A DNA stretch of 7,150 nucleotides from Bacteroidota bacterium (GTDB lineage Bacteria > Bacteroidota > Rhodothermia > Rhodothermales > UBA10348): assembly GCA_018623785.1 (NCBI GenBank), contig JAAZVD010000080.1, forward strand, positions 1 to 7,150. Reading direction: 5' to 3'. The notes under the pieces are model-generated. The model was given only the letters and a program-made list of their open reading frames with translations, ran no database searches and was not told the origin of the DNA. Positions within the stretch are counted from its first letter, which is position 1. Each line of letters opens with the position of its first letter. Positions 5,185 through 7,150 of the stretch are shown here, in pieces. The translations under genes and the position numbers were made by a program.

Positions 5185-6651
5185 ATGCCCAAGGAATCCG
5201 CCTTCTGTCCCCCAAGCCTGCGGCGAGGGCTGCTCTGGCTTGCCCTGGTCAGTATCTGGCTGCCTCCCATGTCCGCCAAGGCCCAGAAGAACAGCCCCGA
5301 TATCCCCGTGGTATCCACTGCCACGGCCATCGAGAACGCTCGCATTGTCCAGGCACCCGGACAGGTCATCGACTCCGGAACGGTCGTTTTCCGCGATGGC
5401 GTGATAACTGCCGTCGGACGCCGTGTAGCGATCCCCTACGATGCACATATCATCGACGCCGGCGACACCTTAACCGTCTATGCCGGATTCATTGATGCCC
5501 TCTCTCATGTGGGTATTCCCGAGCCGCGCAATCAGGGACAGCCAGAGTCCGTTCCGGACCGCAGCAATCCGCCGTTCGAGCGTGCTGGGATTACCCCCGA
5601 GCGCAGTGCCCGGACGGCATTGGACCCGGACGATGACTCCGTGGAAGCCATGCGCAATGCTGGCTTTACCACCGCGCTCGTTGCGCCGCGCGGACGCATG
5701 CTACCGGGTCAGGCCACGTTGGCCCTCCTGGCGGGCTCGGACGCCTCCGACATGATCCTGCAAGGTGCCGAGCCTATGTTCTTCCAGTTCCAGGGAGCAC
5801 AGGGCGTGTATCCCGGTACGCCGATGGGCATCATGTCCAAGTTCCGTCAGATATACCGCGAGGCCGATCGGCGAATGCAGCTCGAAGCCATGTATGCCGA
5901 CGACCCATCCGGTCTGAGCAAACCCCCGTTCGACCGGGTCCATGAGGCCTTCTTTCCGGTGGTTGCCCAGGATCGTCCCGTGGCCATCTGGACAGGCGAT
6001 GTGCTCGAAATCCACCGGGCCATGAAACTGCAGGAGGAATTGGGCTTCTCCATGATGCTTTTCGGTCTGGAAGGTGGATTCGACACCGCGGAGAAGGTGG
6101 CCGCGAGCGGCGCTCCTGTGGCCTTGACCCTGGAGCTGCCTGACAAACCTCGCTGGGCGGCCAAAGTCGAGGCTGACTCGCTACAGCAGGTACTCGATGC
6201 CTACGACGACGAGACACGAACGGCCACGTTCCGCGACGTGGAGGCCGAGCAGAGTAACCTGGAATCGCGACAGCTTTGGTCCCGTGCGCGCTATGTGGGT
6301 ATGGCCGCTATCTACCACGAGGCCGGTGTTCCGTTTGCGCTCGCCTCCATGGGTGCAGATGCCAAAGACATCCACGACAATCTTCGTGAGATGGTCAATG
6401 AAGGCCTCCCCGCAGATGCAGCCCTAGCCGCCCTGACCACGAATGCGGCGTCCATGCTGGGTGTATCGGATCGTATGGGTACGGTCCGAGCCGGCATGAT
6501 GGCCAATCTCGTAGTCACCCACGGCACCCTGTTCGATGAGGACACCACCATCACCATGACCTTCGTGAACGGCCATGCTTTCGAGGCGCCTGCCTCTGAG
6601 GGCCGACGCGGTGGCACTTCGAATTCTGACCGAGCCAATTCCGACCGATGA
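5185..6651 (+). CDS. Exported amidohydrolase-family protein with degenerate metal site
   Basis: This 488-residue protein starts with a signal peptide: Arg13-Arg14, a hydrophobic core at about 16-28, and a likely signal peptidase I cut after AKA at residue 33. The mature part has the amidohydrolase layout. A small N-terminal beta domain (IENARIV, then DGVITAVGRR) leads into AGFIDALSHVG (100-110), which corresponds to the usual PGFIDxHxH. The first metal-binding His is replaced by Leu106, and only His108 remains. Near the C-terminus, VPFALASMGAD (382-392) fits the strand carrying the catalytic Asp, followed by AALTTNAASMLGVSDRMGTVRAG-type sequence, the closing module of imidazolonepropionase/dihydroorotase-like proteins. 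It may be poorly active or a partner subunit of the next gene product. It ends in a small NSDR-ANSDR repeat. AGGA (5177-5180) precedes the ATG at a short distance of four bases. The next gene begins 11 bases downstream. The substrate is unknown. Confidence 0.88.
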   Translation: MPKESAFCPPSLRRGLLWLALVSIWLPPMSAKAQKNSPDIPVVSTATAIENARIVQAPGQVIDSGTVVFRDGVITAVGRRVAIPYDAHIIDAGDTLTVYAGFIDALSHVGIPEPRNQGQPESVPDRSNPPFERAGITPERSARTALDPDDDSVEAMRNAGFTTALVAPRGRMLPGQATLALLAGSDASDMILQGAEPMFFQFQGAQGVYPGTPMGIMSKFRQIYREADRRMQLEAMYADDPSGLSKPPFDRVHEAFFPVVAQDRPVAIWTGDVLEIHRAMKLQEELGFSMMLFGLEGGFDTAEKVAASGAPVALTLELPDKPRWAAKVEADSLQQVLDAYDDETRTATFRDVEAEQSNLESRQLWSRARYVGMAAIYHEAGVPFALASMGADAKDIHDNLREMVNEGLPADAALAALTTNAASMLGVSDRMGTVRAGMMANLVVTHGTLFDEDTTITMTFVNGHAFEAPASEGRRGGTSNSDRANSDR

Positions 6652-6654
6652 GGA
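6650..6654 (+). promoter_or_regulatory. Ribosome-binding site of the second amidohydrolase
   Basis: GAGGA overlaps the stop codon of the first amidohydrolase and ends eight bases before the ATG at 6663. This supports translation from one shared mRNA and fixes the start of the second gene. Confidence 0.7.
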
Positions 6655-6662
6655 TACCCACT

Positions 6663-7150
6663 ATGAACTACACCCTTTTGCTGGCCCTGCTGGTCGTGGT
6701 CGTCCACGCCCAGACGGCTCAAGCCCAGGACCTCCTCATCCGGAACGCCACGGTCCTGACCGTGACGAACGGGACCCTTGAAAACACCGACGTTCTGATC
6801 GCGGATGGCATCATTGCCGAGATCGGCACCGACCTGCGCGCCCCTCGCGGCGTCGAGGAAGTCGATGCCACCGGCAAGTTCGTGATGCCGGGCATCATCG
6901 ACGCCCACGCCCACATCGCCCTCTCCTCGATCAACGAGGGGTCGAGCCCGGTCACGGCCGAGGTCTCGATGGAAGATGTGACCAATCCGTACCACCTCGG
7001 TATCTACCGCGCCTCGGCGGGCGGTGTGACCGTGTCTCATACCATGCACGGCTCTGCCAATGTCATCGGAGGCCAGAACGAGACCATCAAGCACCGCTGG
7101 GGCGCCACCGATCCGGATGCCATCCGCTTCGAGGGAGCGCCGCGTACCAT
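6663..7150 (+). CDS. Exported amidohydrolase, intact metal site (partial, 3' end outside window)
   Basis: The frame from ATG 6663 stays open to the window edge (162 complete codons). The N-terminus is a signal peptide: hydrophobic residues 4-14 and a probable cut after TAQA at residue 21. Then come the small beta domain (LLIRNATVLTV, then DGIIAEIG) and MPGIIDAHAHIALSS, with the complete HxH metal motif at His82 and His84. The later stretch ASAGGVTVSHTMHGSANVIGG (117-137) is typical of secreted imidazolonepropionase-like amidohydrolases in Bacteroidota-type genomes. Lys143 shortly after it is a candidate for the metal-bridging lysine, with low certainty. The gene lies 11 bases after the first amidohydrolase and shares its architecture, so the pair probably forms an operon. 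Hydrolysis of an amide or cyclic amide outside the cytoplasm is expected. The actual substrate is unknown. Confidence 0.9.
   Translation, partial: MNYTLLLALLVVVVHAQTAQAQDLLIRNATVLTVTNGTLENTDVLIADGIIAEIGTDLRAPRGVEEVDATGKFVMPGIIDAHAHIALSSINEGSSPVTAEVSMEDVTNPYHLGIYRASAGGVTVSHTMHGSANVIGGQNETIKHRWGATDPDAIRFEGAPRT

Noticed and set aside
6613..6648. NSDR-ANSDR repeat at the end of the first amidohydrolase, considered as a sorting signal
   Set aside because: It is a short local duplication and does not resemble a known sorting domain.
6312..7094. A long 260-codon minus-strand ORF opposite the amidohydrolases
   Set aside because: It is the antisense shadow of two clear plus-strand genes, is rich in Arg, Asp, Gly and Val, and shows no domain.

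Overview
The window is GC-rich bacterial chromosome with gene-dense, ordinary-looking coding. The organism is not identified by any single marker. Several things together suggest a Bacteroidota/Rhodothermota-like marine bacterium: a pair of secreted amidohydrolases, a stand-alone MnmC2-like oxidoreductase, a mixture of genes with and without Shine-Dalgarno sites, and a lone EutN/CcmL protein. This assignment is an inference with modest confidence.

Layout, left to right. (1) A plus-strand FAD-dependent oxidoreductase of the DAO/MnmC2 type (19-1104) is followed after 42 bases by a class I, DhnA/FbaB-type fructose-bisphosphate aldolase (1147-2226). A strong intrinsic terminator follows the aldolase (2252-2293). 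(2) After a 200-base intergenic region with two inverted repeats and a possible promoter comes a 590-residue tandem AAA+ protein (2429-4201). Its first ATPase domain is degenerate and its second is intact, resembling Ycf46-type proteins. (3) A minus-strand Phd/YefM antitoxin-like gene (4218-4436) converges on the AAA+ gene with only 16 bases between them, and no toxin gene is visible. (4) A 323-base stretch (4437-4759) contains an AT-rich patch with a likely minus-strand promoter, an inverted repeat near the predicted start of transcription, one perfect DnaA-box sequence, and a doubtful 61-codon ORF with a good ribosome-binding site. (5) A lone EutN/CcmL bacterial microcompartment vertex-type protein (4760-5038) follows. 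(6) A probable two-gene operon encodes exported amidohydrolases. The first (5185-6651) has lost part of its metal-binding HxH motif. The second (6663 to the window end, partial) keeps it.

FbaB acts in glycolysis/gluconeogenesis, and the amidohydrolases are expected to act outside the cytoplasm. No pathway links all the genes. The points most worth a second look are the orphan microcompartment pentamer, the AAA+ protein with an inactivated first domain and an Ala in place of the sensor-1 Asn in the second, the degenerate/intact amidohydrolase pair, and the orphan antitoxin with its AT-rich control region. I see no CRISPR array, tRNA, rRNA, insertion sequence or clear defence island.
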